A model generated the notes under the pieces. It searched no databases, was not told where the DNA came from, and was given only the letters and a program-made list of their open reading frames with translations. 64,000 bases of DNA from Rhodococcus sp. 14-2483-1-2 (GTDB lineage Bacteria > Actinomycetota > Actinomycetes > Mycobacteriales > Mycobacteriaceae), in NCBI RefSeq assembly GCF_002259405.1, contig NZ_NPFW01000017.1, forward strand, positions 1 through 64,000, given 5' to 3'. How positions within the stretch are numbered: position 1 is the stretch's first letter; every line of letters begins with the position of its first letter. The position numbers and the translations under genes were made by a program. Positions 11,731 through 20,482 of the stretch are shown here, piece after piece.

Positions 11731-13344
11731 ATGGTGAGACGCGGTAACGAGATTGGGATTGGACAGGACATCTCCTTGCGGGCGGGGGCAACACGTCGAC
11801 AGTTCCTGACGTGGAGTGCGTTGGTGGGGGCGCTGGCGTTCACTCCGGAACTCGCGGGAACGGCGGCGCACGCACAGTCCGTGGTGACTCCCGACTACCC
11901 GTTCCGCCTCGGCGTGGCATCCGGCGATCCACTGCCCGATTCGGTGGTGCTGTGGACCAGGCTCGCCACCGATCCCTTCGCGCCACTGGGCGGAATGACT
12001 CCCGGCGTCGTGCCGGTGCGGTGGCAGATCGCAACGGACGAGCGATTCGCGAACATCACGCGCGAGGGCGTCGAGCTTGCCACCGAGTTCGACGGCTGGT
12101 CGATTCACGTCGACGTCCGTGGTCTGGAGCCCGCTCGCGAATACTTCTATCGCTTTCTCGTCGGACCGCACGCCAGCTCGGTCGGGCGCACCAAAACTGC
12201 ACCGGCAGTCGGGCAGTCGCTGAGCAGGCTCGATTTCGCCTGGGCGTCCTGCCAGAAATGGGAGGACGGCTACTTCGGGGCGTACCAGGACTTGGCTGCC
12301 TCGAATCTCGATGTGGTGTTCTTTCTGGGCGACTACATCTACGAGTACGCGATCAAGGACGAGGGTGCCAGGAAGGGCGAGCCGCGCACCGAATCGGCAG
12401 CGCGAGAGACCATGGTGCTCAGCGACTATCGCGACCGATACGCGATGTACAAGGCTGACGAGAACCTGGCTGCCGCACATGCGTCGGCACCGTTCGTCTC
12501 GACGTTCGACGATCACGAGGTGGACAACAACTGGGCCTCGCAGATCAGCCAGGACAACGACGATCCGCGAGAGTTTCTGTTGCGCAGAGCTGATGCCTTC
12601 AAGTCGTGGTGGGAGAACACTCCGGTGCGCGCGAATCTGAAACCCATCGGACCGGACATGACGGTCTACCGCCGGTTCTCCTTCGGCGATCTGGTGGACT
12701 TCTCGGTGCTGGACACGCGCCAGTACCGCAGCGATCAGGCACACGGGGACGGCGAGCATGCGCAGGACGCCGAGACGGCCGATCCGTCGCGCACCATAAC
12801 CGGTGCAGCACAGGAACAATGGATTCTCGACGGGTTCGCATCACCGTCGACGTGGAACTTCTTGGCGCACCAGACGGTCATCTCGGACTTGGCTCGTGGG
12901 CTCGGCAGCGATCGCAAGGTCGGGATGGATCCGTGGAGCGGATACGAGGCGTCTCGGCACCGAATTCTGGACGGGGCCAGGGATCGTGGCACGAAGAACG
13001 TCGCGTCCATCGTCGGCGACATCCACCGCACGATCGTGTCGGAATTGCGACGCGACTACCAGGATCAGGTGTCGCCGATCCAAGGTGTGGAGATCGCGAC
13101 CACGTCCATCGCGTCGGGCAAGGACGGTGCCGATGTCGACTCCGCCGGTGCGGCGATCACCGAGGCCTCACCGCACGTCAAGTACGGCAATGCTCGGCGC
13201 GGCTATCTCCGTAGCACGCTGACGAACACCGAATGGCGTTCGGAGGTAAGGGTTCTCGATCGTGTTTCCACACCGGGGGCATCGGTGCGAACCGCAGCAA
13301 CGGTCACCGTCCCCGAGGGCCGCCCCGAGATCGAGTTGAGCTAG
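11731..13344 (+). CDS. phoD: Alkaline phosphatase D family protein, Tat-exported
   Basis: Phosphodiesterase/alkaline phosphatase of the PhoD family, 537 residues, exported by the Tat pathway. The twin-arginine motif TRRQFL is at residues 21-26, followed by a hydrophobic stretch and AHA-Q cleavage near residue 49. The Fe/Ca centre region shows WASCQKWEDGYF, FLGDYIYEY, FDDHEVDNNW and VGDIHRT, the standard PhoD signatures. The family releases phosphate from phosphodiesters and teichoic-type polymers outside the membrane. A TAGTTT hexamer at 11701 could be its -10. Its stop codon overlaps that of the convergent flavoprotein gene within one CTAG. Confidence 0.92.
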   Translation: MVRRGNEIGIGQDISLRAGATRRQFLTWSALVGALAFTPELAGTAAHAQSVVTPDYPFRLGVASGDPLPDSVVLWTRLATDPFAPLGGMTPGVVPVRWQIATDERFANITREGVELATEFDGWSIHVDVRGLEPAREYFYRFLVGPHASSVGRTKTAPAVGQSLSRLDFAWASCQKWEDGYFGAYQDLAASNLDVVFFLGDYIYEYAIKDEGARKGEPRTESAARETMVLSDYRDRYAMYKADENLAAAHASAPFVSTFDDHEVDNNWASQISQDNDDPREFLLRRADAFKSWWENTPVRANLKPIGPDMTVYRRFSFGDLVDFSVLDTRQYRSDQAHGDGEHAQDAETADPSRTITGAAQEQWILDGFASPSTWNFLAHQTVISDLARGLGSDRKVGMDPWSGYEASRHRILDGARDRGTKNVASIVGDIHRTIVSELRRDYQDQVSPIQGVEIATTSIASGKDGADVDSAGAAITEASPHVKYGNARRGYLRSTLTNTEWRSEVRVLDRVSTPGASVRTAATVTVPEGRPEIELS

Positions 13345-14981
13345 CGACCGTCGGCGATGATCTGCGCGACGTTGCGTTCGGCCAATGCGGTGATGGTCAG
13401 CGACGGGTTGGCGGCTCCGGTGCTACCGGGGATCAGTGCACCGTCGACGACGTAGAGCCCGGGGTGGCCCTTCACCCGCCCGTAATTGTCGGTGGCGTCG
13501 CCCAATACGGCACCGCCGAGTGGGTGGGCGGTGAAGGTGTCGTCGACATCGCGGGTGAACGGTTCGGCTGCGACGACGGTGCCGCCGGCCTGGGCCATCC
13601 GATTCTGTACTGCGCGTAGGGCTTCGACGGTGTCGCGGCTGCCACCCTTGGGCCAGTTCAGTGTCAATCGATCTGCGGCGGAATCGAATCCGAAGTTTCC
13701 GCGCAGCGGGTCGATGGTCATGCCGAGCGAGCCGATGAATCCGAGGTTGACGGGAACGCCCGGTACGTACCAGTTCTCGACGGTCAGTGGCAGTCCTGAG
13801 TCGTCGACGATGCGAGATGCGCAGGGCGCACCCTGCGGTCCTGCGGACATCGGCCCGAGCGACCGGGTCATCGAGGCGTCGCCGTTGGTGCCCCAGCCGG
13901 TGCCGACGAATTCGTTGAGGTTCGACAGTGCTCCGGTGGTGCGGGCGCGCATCAGCAGCTCGGTGGTGCCGATGGACCCGGCTCCGAGGACGAGGGTGTC
14001 GCAGGTGAGCGTGCGTGTCTCGACGACGTTGCCGAACGGGTCGAGGCGTTCGATCTCGACGCGGTAGCGGCCGCCGGATTCGGTGCCGATCGCCGCGACG
14101 CGGTGGCTGTGACATACCGTCGCGTTGCCCGTGGCCTCGGCCTGGGGGATGTAGTTCTGGGTCAGGTCGTGCTTGGCACCGTTGGAGTTGCCGAAGGTGC
14201 TGGCACCGACCGTCGCGGACGGCCTCGAGCGGCCGCCGATCTCGTCGCGGACGACGTTCCAGTTCCAGTTGCCGTCCACTGCCTGAGGGGTGAAGCCTGC
14301 CCGCCTGGCGTGGTCGTCCCAGGTGCGTGAGTGTGCGAAATTCGGGCTGTTGTAGACGTCCTCGGGCATCGCCGACGGCCGGAGCATCGAGCGCGCCTTG
14401 GGGTACCAGGTGGCGGCCATCTCGTCGTAGTTCAGTCGTCCGCCGAAGGAGAGGTCGAAGAACTTCTTGTCGGGGGCGATGGTGACGCCGGTGTAGACGA
14501 TCGAGCCGCCGCCGACGGCCGCGCCGCGCCAGACGGAGAGGTTCTCGTAGCGGGTGGTGTCGAGAACGCCGCCGAACAGGTCGACCGGTCCGACGGGCAT
14601 TCCGGTGATGTTGGTGAACGAGCTCTGCTGCCACAGTCCGCGTCCGTCGGCGGTCATGTCGGCGGTGAAGATCTCGCGCCACGGGTCACGTGGCCAGCGC
14701 AGTCCGCGTTCGAGGACGGTGACCTGGGTGCCGGCCTGCGCCATGCGGAGGGCGGCGGCGCTCGCACCGAATCCGGAGCCGATGACGAGGACGGGGGAGT
14801 GGTCCGGTGGGCGCGGGGGGTCGGCGAACAGCTCGGGAACCAGTGCTCGGATGCGTTCGGCGCCGATCGGCAGCGCACCTGCGGTGGCGGAGCCCGGCAT
14901 TCCAGCCGAGTTCAGAACCGGAGCGGCGGCGGCGCCGAGCATTCCGGCAGCGGCCAACCGCAGCAGTTGCCTTCGGTTCAC
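13341..14981 (-). CDS. GMC oxidoreductase, cholesterol-oxidase-like, Tat-exported
   Basis: FAD-dependent oxidoreductase of 546 residues related to class I cholesterol oxidases. NRRQLLRLAAAGML is a Tat signal. The dinucleotide motif VIGSGFGAS is at about residues 66-74. WRGAAVGGGSIVYTG is the FAD-contacting segment, and HPLGG (H486) with NPSLTI (N525) correspond to the catalytic His and Asn of cholesterol oxidase. The region where the classical enzymes carry their catalytic Glu is short here (GVPVNLGFIGSLGM) and shows no equivalent, so the substrate may be another sterol or alcohol. The GTG at 14981 is chosen because AGGGGGA precedes it; another GTG at 15005 is possible. Confidence 0.8.
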   Translation of the reverse strand: MNRRQLLRLAAAGMLGAAAAPVLNSAGMPGSATAGALPIGAERIRALVPELFADPPRPPDHSPVLVIGSGFGASAAALRMAQAGTQVTVLERGLRWPRDPWREIFTADMTADGRGLWQQSSFTNITGMPVGPVDLFGGVLDTTRYENLSVWRGAAVGGGSIVYTGVTIAPDKKFFDLSFGGRLNYDEMAATWYPKARSMLRPSAMPEDVYNSPNFAHSRTWDDHARRAGFTPQAVDGNWNWNVVRDEIGGRSRPSATVGASTFGNSNGAKHDLTQNYIPQAEATGNATVCHSHRVAAIGTESGGRYRVEIERLDPFGNVVETRTLTCDTLVLGAGSIGTTELLMRARTTGALSNLNEFVGTGWGTNGDASMTRSLGPMSAGPQGAPCASRIVDDSGLPLTVENWYVPGVPVNLGFIGSLGMTIDPLRGNFGFDSAADRLTLNWPKGGSRDTVEALRAVQNRMAQAGGTVVAAEPFTRDVDDTFTAHPLGGAVLGDATDNYGRVKGHPGLYVVDGALIPGSTGAANPSLTITALAERNVAQIIADGR

Positions 14982-15114
14982 GGAAAGTCCCCCTACTTGA
15001 CTCACGGACAGCGTTGTCAATTCTGTCGTGTTTGCGGCGAGAAAGCGAACAGTTCGGTCGGTCTCGAGGATGCTTCCCAGCTCGGCCTCAGGTTTGCCTG
15101 TAAGACTTCCGCTC

Positions 15115-16050
15115 ATGGTTTCGGCATCGGCGGCTCTGTTACTGCTCGTCACAGCAGTACTCGGCATCGTGGCGCACCGCGTGGACGCGCGGGGGCAGGC
15201 GATGCTCGTTGCCGCGTCTTTGGCACATGTCCTCATGCTCGCCGCGGTGCCCGGCACGGCACTCGCGGCCGTGGCGTTCGGCTGGTGGGGGCTGGCGGCC
15301 GGCGCGGCTGTGGTGACGGGTGCCGTTGCAACGCAGATTCCTCTGCACAGGCACCGCGCCCGGACGACGGCCGAGGCACCGACTCTGACGGTGCTGCACG
15401 CCAATATCTGGCTGGGACAGGCCGATCTCGATGCGTTGGTTGCGTTGGTCGACAAACACCGGCCCGACGTGCTCACCCTCGTCGAGTTGACGCCCGAGGC
15501 CGACGCGGGGCTTCGCGGCAGACTGTCCGAGCTGTTGCCGCATGTGTACGTCAGTGCCGCCGCGGGCGGTGACGGGTCCGGTATCTACAGTCGCTTTCCG
15601 CTCGTCGACGAGCAGCGGCACGACGGTTTCGTGACCGAGCTGCTCTCGGCACGGGTGGAGATGCCGGGGCGGCCGCTGGTGTTCGCGGTTCATCCCGTGC
15701 CGCCGTGGCCACGGGAGCCGTCCGACTGGGTTCGCGAGCTCGCGCTGCTGCGTCAACTACTGGCCAAGATTCCCGTCGACGACGGTCCCGTGGTGGTGGC
15801 GGGCGACTTCAACGCGACGCAGGATCATCGGCGGTACCGAGATATGCAGGACGGTCGGTTCGTCGATGCCGCGGTGGCGAGCGGAGCCGGGATGCTCAGG
15901 ACGTACCCGGCGCACACCTGGTACCCACCCGTCATCGCCATCGACCATGTTCTGGTGTCGGACATGGCGGTTCGCTCGGTCGAGGCCATAGAGATTCCCG
16001 GCTCCGACCACCGCGGCATCCTGGCCCGGCTGCAGTTCCGGCACCAGTAA
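15115..16050 (+). CDS. Endonuclease/exonuclease/phosphatase family protein with membrane anchor
   Basis: Protein of 311 residues. The N-terminal 80 residues contain two or three membrane segments (SASAALLLLVTAVLGIVA and following). The rest is an EEP-fold phosphodiesterase domain facing outside, starting at LTVLHANIWLG. Metal and catalytic residues are visible in VELTPEAD, GDFNATQDH, IDHVLVS and GSDHRGI. Members cleave phosphodiesters in nucleic acids, lipids or sugar phosphates; the substrate is unknown. The ATG at 15115 is chosen because it starts the membrane segment; an upstream GTG at 15028 would intrude into the promoter of the divergent flavoprotein gene. Confidence 0.8.
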   Translation: MVSASAALLLLVTAVLGIVAHRVDARGQAMLVAASLAHVLMLAAVPGTALAAVAFGWWGLAAGAAVVTGAVATQIPLHRHRARTTAEAPTLTVLHANIWLGQADLDALVALVDKHRPDVLTLVELTPEADAGLRGRLSELLPHVYVSAAAGGDGSGIYSRFPLVDEQRHDGFVTELLSARVEMPGRPLVFAVHPVPPWPREPSDWVRELALLRQLLAKIPVDDGPVVVAGDFNATQDHRRYRDMQDGRFVDAAVASGAGMLRTYPAHTWYPPVIAIDHVLVSDMAVRSVEAIEIPGSDHRGILARLQFRHQ

Positions 16051-16064
16051 CTCCGGCACTGGGT

Positions 16065-16439
16065 TCAGGGCTGCGCGGGCAACTGCTGCACCGACCACGT
16101 GTTGCCGTCGGGGTCGGCGAAGTACACGAACGTGCCCCAGCCCTCGTCCTTGGGTGGATCGATGGTCAGGCCGGCTGCGGTGAGGTGCTCGTAGGCCTCC
16201 TGGACGTTGTCCACGACCAATAGGATCCCGGCTCCTTTGCCCGGTTCGGCGTCGGTGATGCCCTCGCCGATCGCGATGGAGCAGGCCGAGCCCGGGGGAG
16301 TGAGCTGGACGTACCGGATACCGTCCCAGGGGCGAGCATCGTGGTCGGCGACGAAGCCGATCGAGACGTAGAAGTCCTTGGCGCGGTCCACGTCGGTGAC
16401 GGCCAGAGTGACGAGTTCGAGCTTCATGGTGAGGTTCAT
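16065..16439 (-). CDS. VOC family protein (glyoxalase-like)
   Basis: Protein of up to 124 residues of the VOC superfamily. It shows LELVTLAVTDVDRAKDFYV at the start, GSACSIAIGEG in the middle and VYFADPDGNTWSVQQLP at the end. The second ATG (16427, MKLELV) is the more common start among relatives; neither ATG has a good Shine-Dalgarno. It is convergent with the EEP gene (14 bp apart) and divergent from the luciferase-like gene. Confidence 0.85.
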   Translation of the reverse strand: MNLTMKLELVTLAVTDVDRAKDFYVSIGFVADHDARPWDGIRYVQLTPPGSACSIAIGEGITDAEPGKGAGILLVVDNVQEAYEHLTAAGLTIDPPKDEGWGTFVYFADPDGNTWSVQQLPAQP

Positions 16440-16442
16440 GGA

Positions 16443-16491
16443 GCAATGATGAGCGCCATTGCGGACATGTTCGGTCCGCGGTGAACGAACA
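16443..16491. promoter_or_regulatory. Two inverted repeats in a 63-bp divergent promoter
   Basis: GCAATG (16443-16448) is inverted as CATTGC (16457-16462) with 8 bp between. TGTTCG (16468-16473) is inverted as CGAACA (16486-16491) with 12 bp between. Both lie between the divergent VOC and luciferase-like genes and could bind one or two regulators. Confidence 0.4.
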
Positions 16492-16502
16492 CTTCGAGAA
16501 AT

Positions 16503-17495
16503 ATGCCCGACGCCTCGTCGGTTGAGATATCCGTGTTCTTCTCACTCCTCGACAGATCCCGCACGCGATCCGGTTTCGACGACGGCTCGGCGCTGCGGCA
16601 TACCGTCGAACGAGCAGTGCATGCCGAGGAGATCGGGTTGCACCGGTTCTGGGTGGCCGAGCATCACGGCGTTCCCGGCATCGCGTCGGGCGCACCGGCG
16701 GTTCTCGCCGCGGCGGTGGCGTCGCGCACCTCGCGCATTCGCGTCGGATCCGGCGGGGTGATGCTGCCCAATCATCAGCCGCTGGTCGTGGCCGAGCAAT
16801 TCCTGATGTTGGAGTCCCTCTTTCCCGGCCGGATCGACCTCGGTGTCGGCCGCTCCCTCGGTTTCACCGAACCGGTTCGGGCAGCATTACGCAGTGAGCG
16901 GACCGACACGTTCGAGGCCGATATCGCCGAATTGCGTTCGTATCTCGACGGTTCGGGACCGGTGACTGCCCGGCCCGCTGTTCCGTCGCCGCCGGTGTTC
17001 GTTCTCGCGACCGGAGCCGGTCTCGAGGTTGCCGCTCGCGCCGGGCTTCCGGTCGTGGTCGGTGGACCGGTTCTCCAGCGTGACGATCCATTGGCGGTCT
17101 ATCGCAAGCACTTTCGGCCCACGCCATCGAATCCCGAACCGTACGTGATTGTCTCGCTCGACGTGACCATCGCAGCGGACGCGGCCGATGCCCGCAGGCT
17201 CGCCGTGCCGGAGGCGTGGGCGATGGCCAGGTCCAGACGCGAGGGTGAGTTCCCGGCTCTGGAACGAGCGTCCGTGATCGACGAATCACAGTGGACGCCG
17301 CAGACGCGTAGCCGAATCGAGGCGTCGTTGGCGTCGAGCATCCTCGGCACGGCCGGGCAGGTCCGTCCTCGTCTGGAGGAGGTTGTCGAGCGCACCGGCG
17401 CGAACGAGATCATGGCCTCGACGTCGACGTACGATCGTGCCGAATTGTTCGACGCGGATGTCGCGTTCGCTCAGCTCGCGGGGGTGGCGGGCTGA
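16503..17495 (+). CDS. LLM-class flavin-dependent oxidoreductase
   Basis: Bacterial-luciferase-like monooxygenase of 330 residues, of the MsnO8-like subgroup. It carries EISVFFSLLDRS, a HRFWVAEHHGVPGIASGAP segment (the AEHH is diagnostic), RIRVGSGGVMLPNHQPL and FPGRIDLGVGRS. Such enzymes use FMNH2 supplied by a reductase and oxygen; the substrate is unknown. The ATG at 16503 gives a normal N-terminus. Its end overlaps the LysR gene on the other strand by 25 bp. Confidence 0.9.
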   Translation: MPDASSVEISVFFSLLDRSRTRSGFDDGSALRHTVERAVHAEEIGLHRFWVAEHHGVPGIASGAPAVLAAAVASRTSRIRVGSGGVMLPNHQPLVVAEQFLMLESLFPGRIDLGVGRSLGFTEPVRAALRSERTDTFEADIAELRSYLDGSGPVTARPAVPSPPVFVLATGAGLEVAARAGLPVVVGGPVLQRDDPLAVYRKHFRPTPSNPEPYVIVSLDVTIAADAADARRLAVPEAWAMARSRREGEFPALERASVIDESQWTPQTRSRIEASLASSILGTAGQVRPRLEEVVERTGANEIMASTSTYDRAELFDADVAFAQLAGVAG

Positions 17496-18370
17496 ACCGG
17501 TGCCGTCGCTGCGAGTGCCGCCACCAGGTCGCGCTGAATGTCGGTGATGGGCACGGTCGCGTCGACGACGGCCGACACCGGTAGCCGCAGCCTGCGGTCG
17601 GCCTCGGTGCGGAAGACCAGGCCGGTCTTGGGGGTGCTGTCGGCGGTGCTGGCGTACAGGATGGACCAGCATTGCGGGTTCTTGAGGAGTTCGGCGCTGG
17701 CGGTGTGATCGGACGCCACGGGTGGGCCGAAGCTCAGCGGCAGTCCACTGCGCTTCATCTCGCGCTCGATCACCCGGTGCAGCAGGATTTGCTCGCTCCG
17801 TTTGGGAAGTAGCAGGGGGTAGCCGGCGAGCTGGCTCAGGCTCGGGTTGTTCTCACCCGCCAGAGGATGGCCCTCAGGAAGGACGACGACGAGGTCCTCG
17901 GTCCACAGCTCGGTCACCTGTAGACCGGAGCGTTCGACGCTGCCGCGGATCAGCGCTACCTGGCAGTCGCCGGACGTCACCGCTTCGATCTGTTCTGCGA
18001 ATCGTTTCAGGACGAAGTCGATCTCGGCGTCGGGATGGCGCTCGCGAACCGCGACGATGGCGGAGATGGCGTTGGCTGCGAACGTCATGTTTCCGGTCAG
18101 GCGCAGCTGATTGCGCTTGCGCGTCGTCAGTGCCAGGGCGGCCTGCTCGAGCTCCACCATGTGCCGGGCGATGGAGACCAATTGTGCTCCGACAACGGTC
18201 AATCGAACGGTACGAGAGGTGCGCTCGAACAGGGGCTCACCGATTTCTCGTTCCAGCTTGGAGATCTGCAGGCTGATCGCCGATTGCGAGACGTAGCAGC
18301 GTTCGGCAGCGCGAGAGAAGTTCAGTTCCTCTCCGACCGCGAGGAAGTACTTCAGCTGCCGCAGTTCCAT
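17471..18370 (-). CDS. LysR-family transcriptional regulator
   Basis: Regulator of 299 residues. The N-terminal winged helix-turn-helix is MELRQLKYFLAVGEELNFSR and AAERCYVSQSAISLQISKLE (about 1-60), followed by the effector-binding domain. The start MELRQ at 18370 is the family consensus; an ATG four codons upstream is also possible. It is divergent from the NADH dehydrogenase gene, with a LysR-type T-N11-A palindrome between them, so control of ndh and of its own gene is likely. The effector is unknown. Confidence 0.92.
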   Translation of the reverse strand: MELRQLKYFLAVGEELNFSRAAERCYVSQSAISLQISKLEREIGEPLFERTSRTVRLTVVGAQLVSIARHMVELEQAALALTTRKRNQLRLTGNMTFAANAISAIVAVRERHPDAEIDFVLKRFAEQIEAVTSGDCQVALIRGSVERSGLQVTELWTEDLVVVLPEGHPLAGENNPSLSQLAGYPLLLPKRSEQILLHRVIEREMKRSGLPLSFGPPVASDHTASAELLKNPQCWSILYASTADSTPKTGLVFRTEADRRLRLPVSAVVDATVPITDIQRDLVAALAATAPVQPATPAS

Positions 18371-18384
18371 TTCGCCATTCAATC

Positions 18385-18399
18385 ATGAGTTCTACTCAT
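18385..18399. promoter_or_regulatory. LysR-type operator (T-N11-A palindrome)
   Basis: ATGAGT-TCT-ACTCAT is a perfect 15-bp dyad and contains TGAG-N5-CTCA, a T-N11-A box. It begins 15 bp upstream of the LysR start and about 100 bp upstream of ndh, which fits the recognition site of the divergent LysR regulator. Confidence 0.65.
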
Positions 18400-18500
18400 A
18401 GATGCTATTTCAACTTCCGCGTTGATAGAGCATCTCGGTCGGAGTTTCATGGAGGTAGTTCTTCGCCCAGGGAAAGACTCGAGCCGAAAAGGAAAGTGCT

Positions 18501-19835
18501 GTGCAAACGTACGACGTCGTCATCGTGGGATCGGGATTCGGAGCATTGGCCGCTGCCAAGTCTCTGGGCAAGGCCGGTGTGACGTTCTCGCTGATCTCCA
18601 GCACCACAGAACACCTCTTTCAGCCGCTGCTCTACCAGGCCGCCACCGGAATGCTCTCGACCGGCGAGATCGCCCCTCCGATCAGGCGCATCCTCGCGCA
18701 GTACGACTCGGCCGACGTGCGTCTCGGACGCGTCGTCGATGTCGATCCCGAAGCTCACCAGGTCACCTATGTCGGTGCCGGCCAGAGCCACACCATCGGC
18801 TTCGGTCGATTGATCGTCGCCACGGGTGCCACGCAGGCGTACTTCGGCCGTGACGAGTTCAAGGACCGCACGTTCGCGCTCAAGACCGTCGACGACGCGA
18901 TCGCTCTGCGTGTGCAGATTCTCAGCTGCTACGAGACTGCGCACCTGACAACCGATTCGGCTGCTCGCAAGGAATTGCTGAGCTTCGTCGTTGTCGGTGC
19001 AGGCGCGACGGGTGTCGAGCTGGCCGGTCAGATCAGGGATCTCGCGCATCGCTATTTCGCCGGATCGTTCCCGGACATCGAACCCGACGACGTCACGGTG
19101 ACCCTCGTCGACGGAGTCAAGGAAGTGCTGCCGGCGTTCGGCGGCAAGCTCAGCGCGTACGCCCGTACGAAGCTCGAGAAGTCGGGCGTCGACGTCGTCA
19201 CCGGGGCCATGGTCACCGATATCGCCGACGACGTCGTGACGGTGCAGGACGTGGACACCAAGACCTCGCGAACCTTTGCCGCCAAGACTGTCATCTGGTC
19301 GGCCGGAGTGCAGGCCAGCGAGCTGGCGGCCACGATCGCCGAGCGCACCGGCTGCGAGACCGACCGTGCCGGACGCCTTCTCGTGCACGACGACTTGACG
19401 GTCGGCTCGGCGAAGGACATCTACGCGATCGGCGACGTGACGTCGTTGAACAAGCTCCCCGGTCAGTCGCCGGTGGCGATGCAGCAGGGCAGGCACGTTG
19501 CCAAGATGATCATCGGAAAGGTCGACGCGGGAACCCCGTTCGAGTACACCGACAAGGGCAGCATGTCGATCGTCGGCCGATTCAGCGCTGTGGCGCGGCT
19601 GTTCGGCAAGGTCGACATGTCGGGACCGATCGCGTGGCTCATGTGGCTCGCGGTGCACCTGATGTACCTGGTCGGCTTCCGGAATCGCTACGTCGCGGTG
19701 GTGTCGTGGATGACCTCGTACATCGGCGACAAGCGACCGCACTTCCAGTACACCGACCACTCCGCCGCCACGATCGAACCGCGGGCCGAGGTCGCCGGCG
19801 AGAGCTCGGACGACGAGGAGCGCAACGCGGCCTAG
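18501..19835 (+). CDS. ndh: Type II NADH:quinone oxidoreductase (NDH-2)
   Basis: Single-subunit non-proton-pumping NADH dehydrogenase of 444 residues, feeding electrons from NADH to menaquinone at the inner face of the membrane. It has two Rossmann motifs: VIVGSGFGALAAA (about 8-20) for FAD and FVVVGAGATGVELAG (about 162-176) for NADH. IYAIGDVTSL and VAMQQGRHVAKMI form the second FAD contact and quinone site. A C-terminal amphipathic or membrane helix (PIAWLMWLAVHLMYLVGF) is present. The GTG start has the Shine-Dalgarno AAGGAAAG. It is divergent from the LysR gene and likely regulated by it. Its stop shares a CTAG with the convergent response regulator. Confidence 0.92.
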   Translation: MQTYDVVIVGSGFGALAAAKSLGKAGVTFSLISSTTEHLFQPLLYQAATGMLSTGEIAPPIRRILAQYDSADVRLGRVVDVDPEAHQVTYVGAGQSHTIGFGRLIVATGATQAYFGRDEFKDRTFALKTVDDAIALRVQILSCYETAHLTTDSAARKELLSFVVVGAGATGVELAGQIRDLAHRYFAGSFPDIEPDDVTVTLVDGVKEVLPAFGGKLSAYARTKLEKSGVDVVTGAMVTDIADDVVTVQDVDTKTSRTFAAKTVIWSAGVQASELAATIAERTGCETDRAGRLLVHDDLTVGSAKDIYAIGDVTSLNKLPGQSPVAMQQGRHVAKMIIGKVDAGTPFEYTDKGSMSIVGRFSAVARLFGKVDMSGPIAWLMWLAVHLMYLVGFRNRYVAVVSWMTSYIGDKRPHFQYTDHSAATIEPRAEVAGESSDDEERNAA

Positions 19836-20482
19836 GTCGCAATGCCGTTGCGGTAGGCCCAGATCACCACGTGGACTCGGGTATTGACGTCGAGTTTGCG
19901 ACAGATGTTGCTCACGTGAGTCTTGACCGTGCTCTGTTCGAGGTGCAGTGCCCGGGCGATCTCGTTGTTGCCCAGGCCCTGCGCCAACAGTTGCACCACG
20001 TCCATTTCACGCAGACTCAGGTCGTGTTGCGGTGCAACGGACGTGGGTGGGCTCGGAACGCCGCGGCGGGTGAACTCGGTCATCAGGCGCGGGGTCAATC
20101 GAGGGGAGAGCACCGCGCCGCCGCCGGCGACGGTGACCACCGCGTCGGCCAGTTCGTCGGGATCGGTGTCCTTGAGCAAGAAGCCGGACGCTCCACTGTC
20201 GAGAGCTGCGAACACGTACTCGTCGAGGTCGAAGGTGGTGACGACGATGACGCGAGTGTTCTCGAACTGCGCCAGTATCTCGCGTGTGGCGGTCAACCCG
20301 TCGCCGTTCGGCATCCGGATGTCCATCAGTACGACGTCGGGTTGCAGTGCCGACACCTGCTGCACGGCATGCTTTCCCGAGCTCGCGTGGCCGACCACCT
20401 CGATGTCGTGATGGCCGGCCAGGAACAGCTCGAATCCCTGCCGAACCACGGGTTGATCGTCCGCGATGAGTACGGTGATCAT
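19832..20482 (-). CDS. NarL/FixJ-family response regulator
   Basis: Response regulator of 216 residues. The receiver domain (1-120) has acidic residues D8-D9 and phosphoacceptor D54 in DVVLMDIRMPNGDG, with T/K residues in VVTTFDLDEYVF and GFLLKD. The LuxR-type helix-turn-helix (about 150-210) reads LSLREMDVVQLLAQGLGNNE and continues STVKTHVSNICRKL. Its ATG overlaps the stop codon of the sensor kinase gene by 4 nt, so the two are translationally coupled. Targets are unknown; an unusual promoter region at 22.4 kb is one candidate. Confidence 0.93.
   Translation of the reverse strand: MITVLIADDQPVVRQGFELFLAGHHDIEVVGHASSGKHAVQQVSALQPDVVLMDIRMPNGDGLTATREILAQFENTRVIVVTTFDLDEYVFAALDSGASGFLLKDTDPDELADAVVTVAGGGAVLSPRLTPRLMTEFTRRGVPSPPTSVAPQHDLSLREMDVVQLLAQGLGNNEIARALHLEQSTVKTHVSNICRKLDVNTRVHVVIWAYRNGIAT

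Noticed and set aside
11095-12819. 574-codon minus-strand frame across the VOC and PhoD genes
   Set aside because: It runs in a different frame from the VOC gene and antisense to PhoD; Arg-rich composition without domains.
18447-19760. Minus-strand frame of 437 codons over ndh
   Set aside because: Antisense shadow of a clear NDH-2 gene; low-complexity His/Arg/Asp composition.
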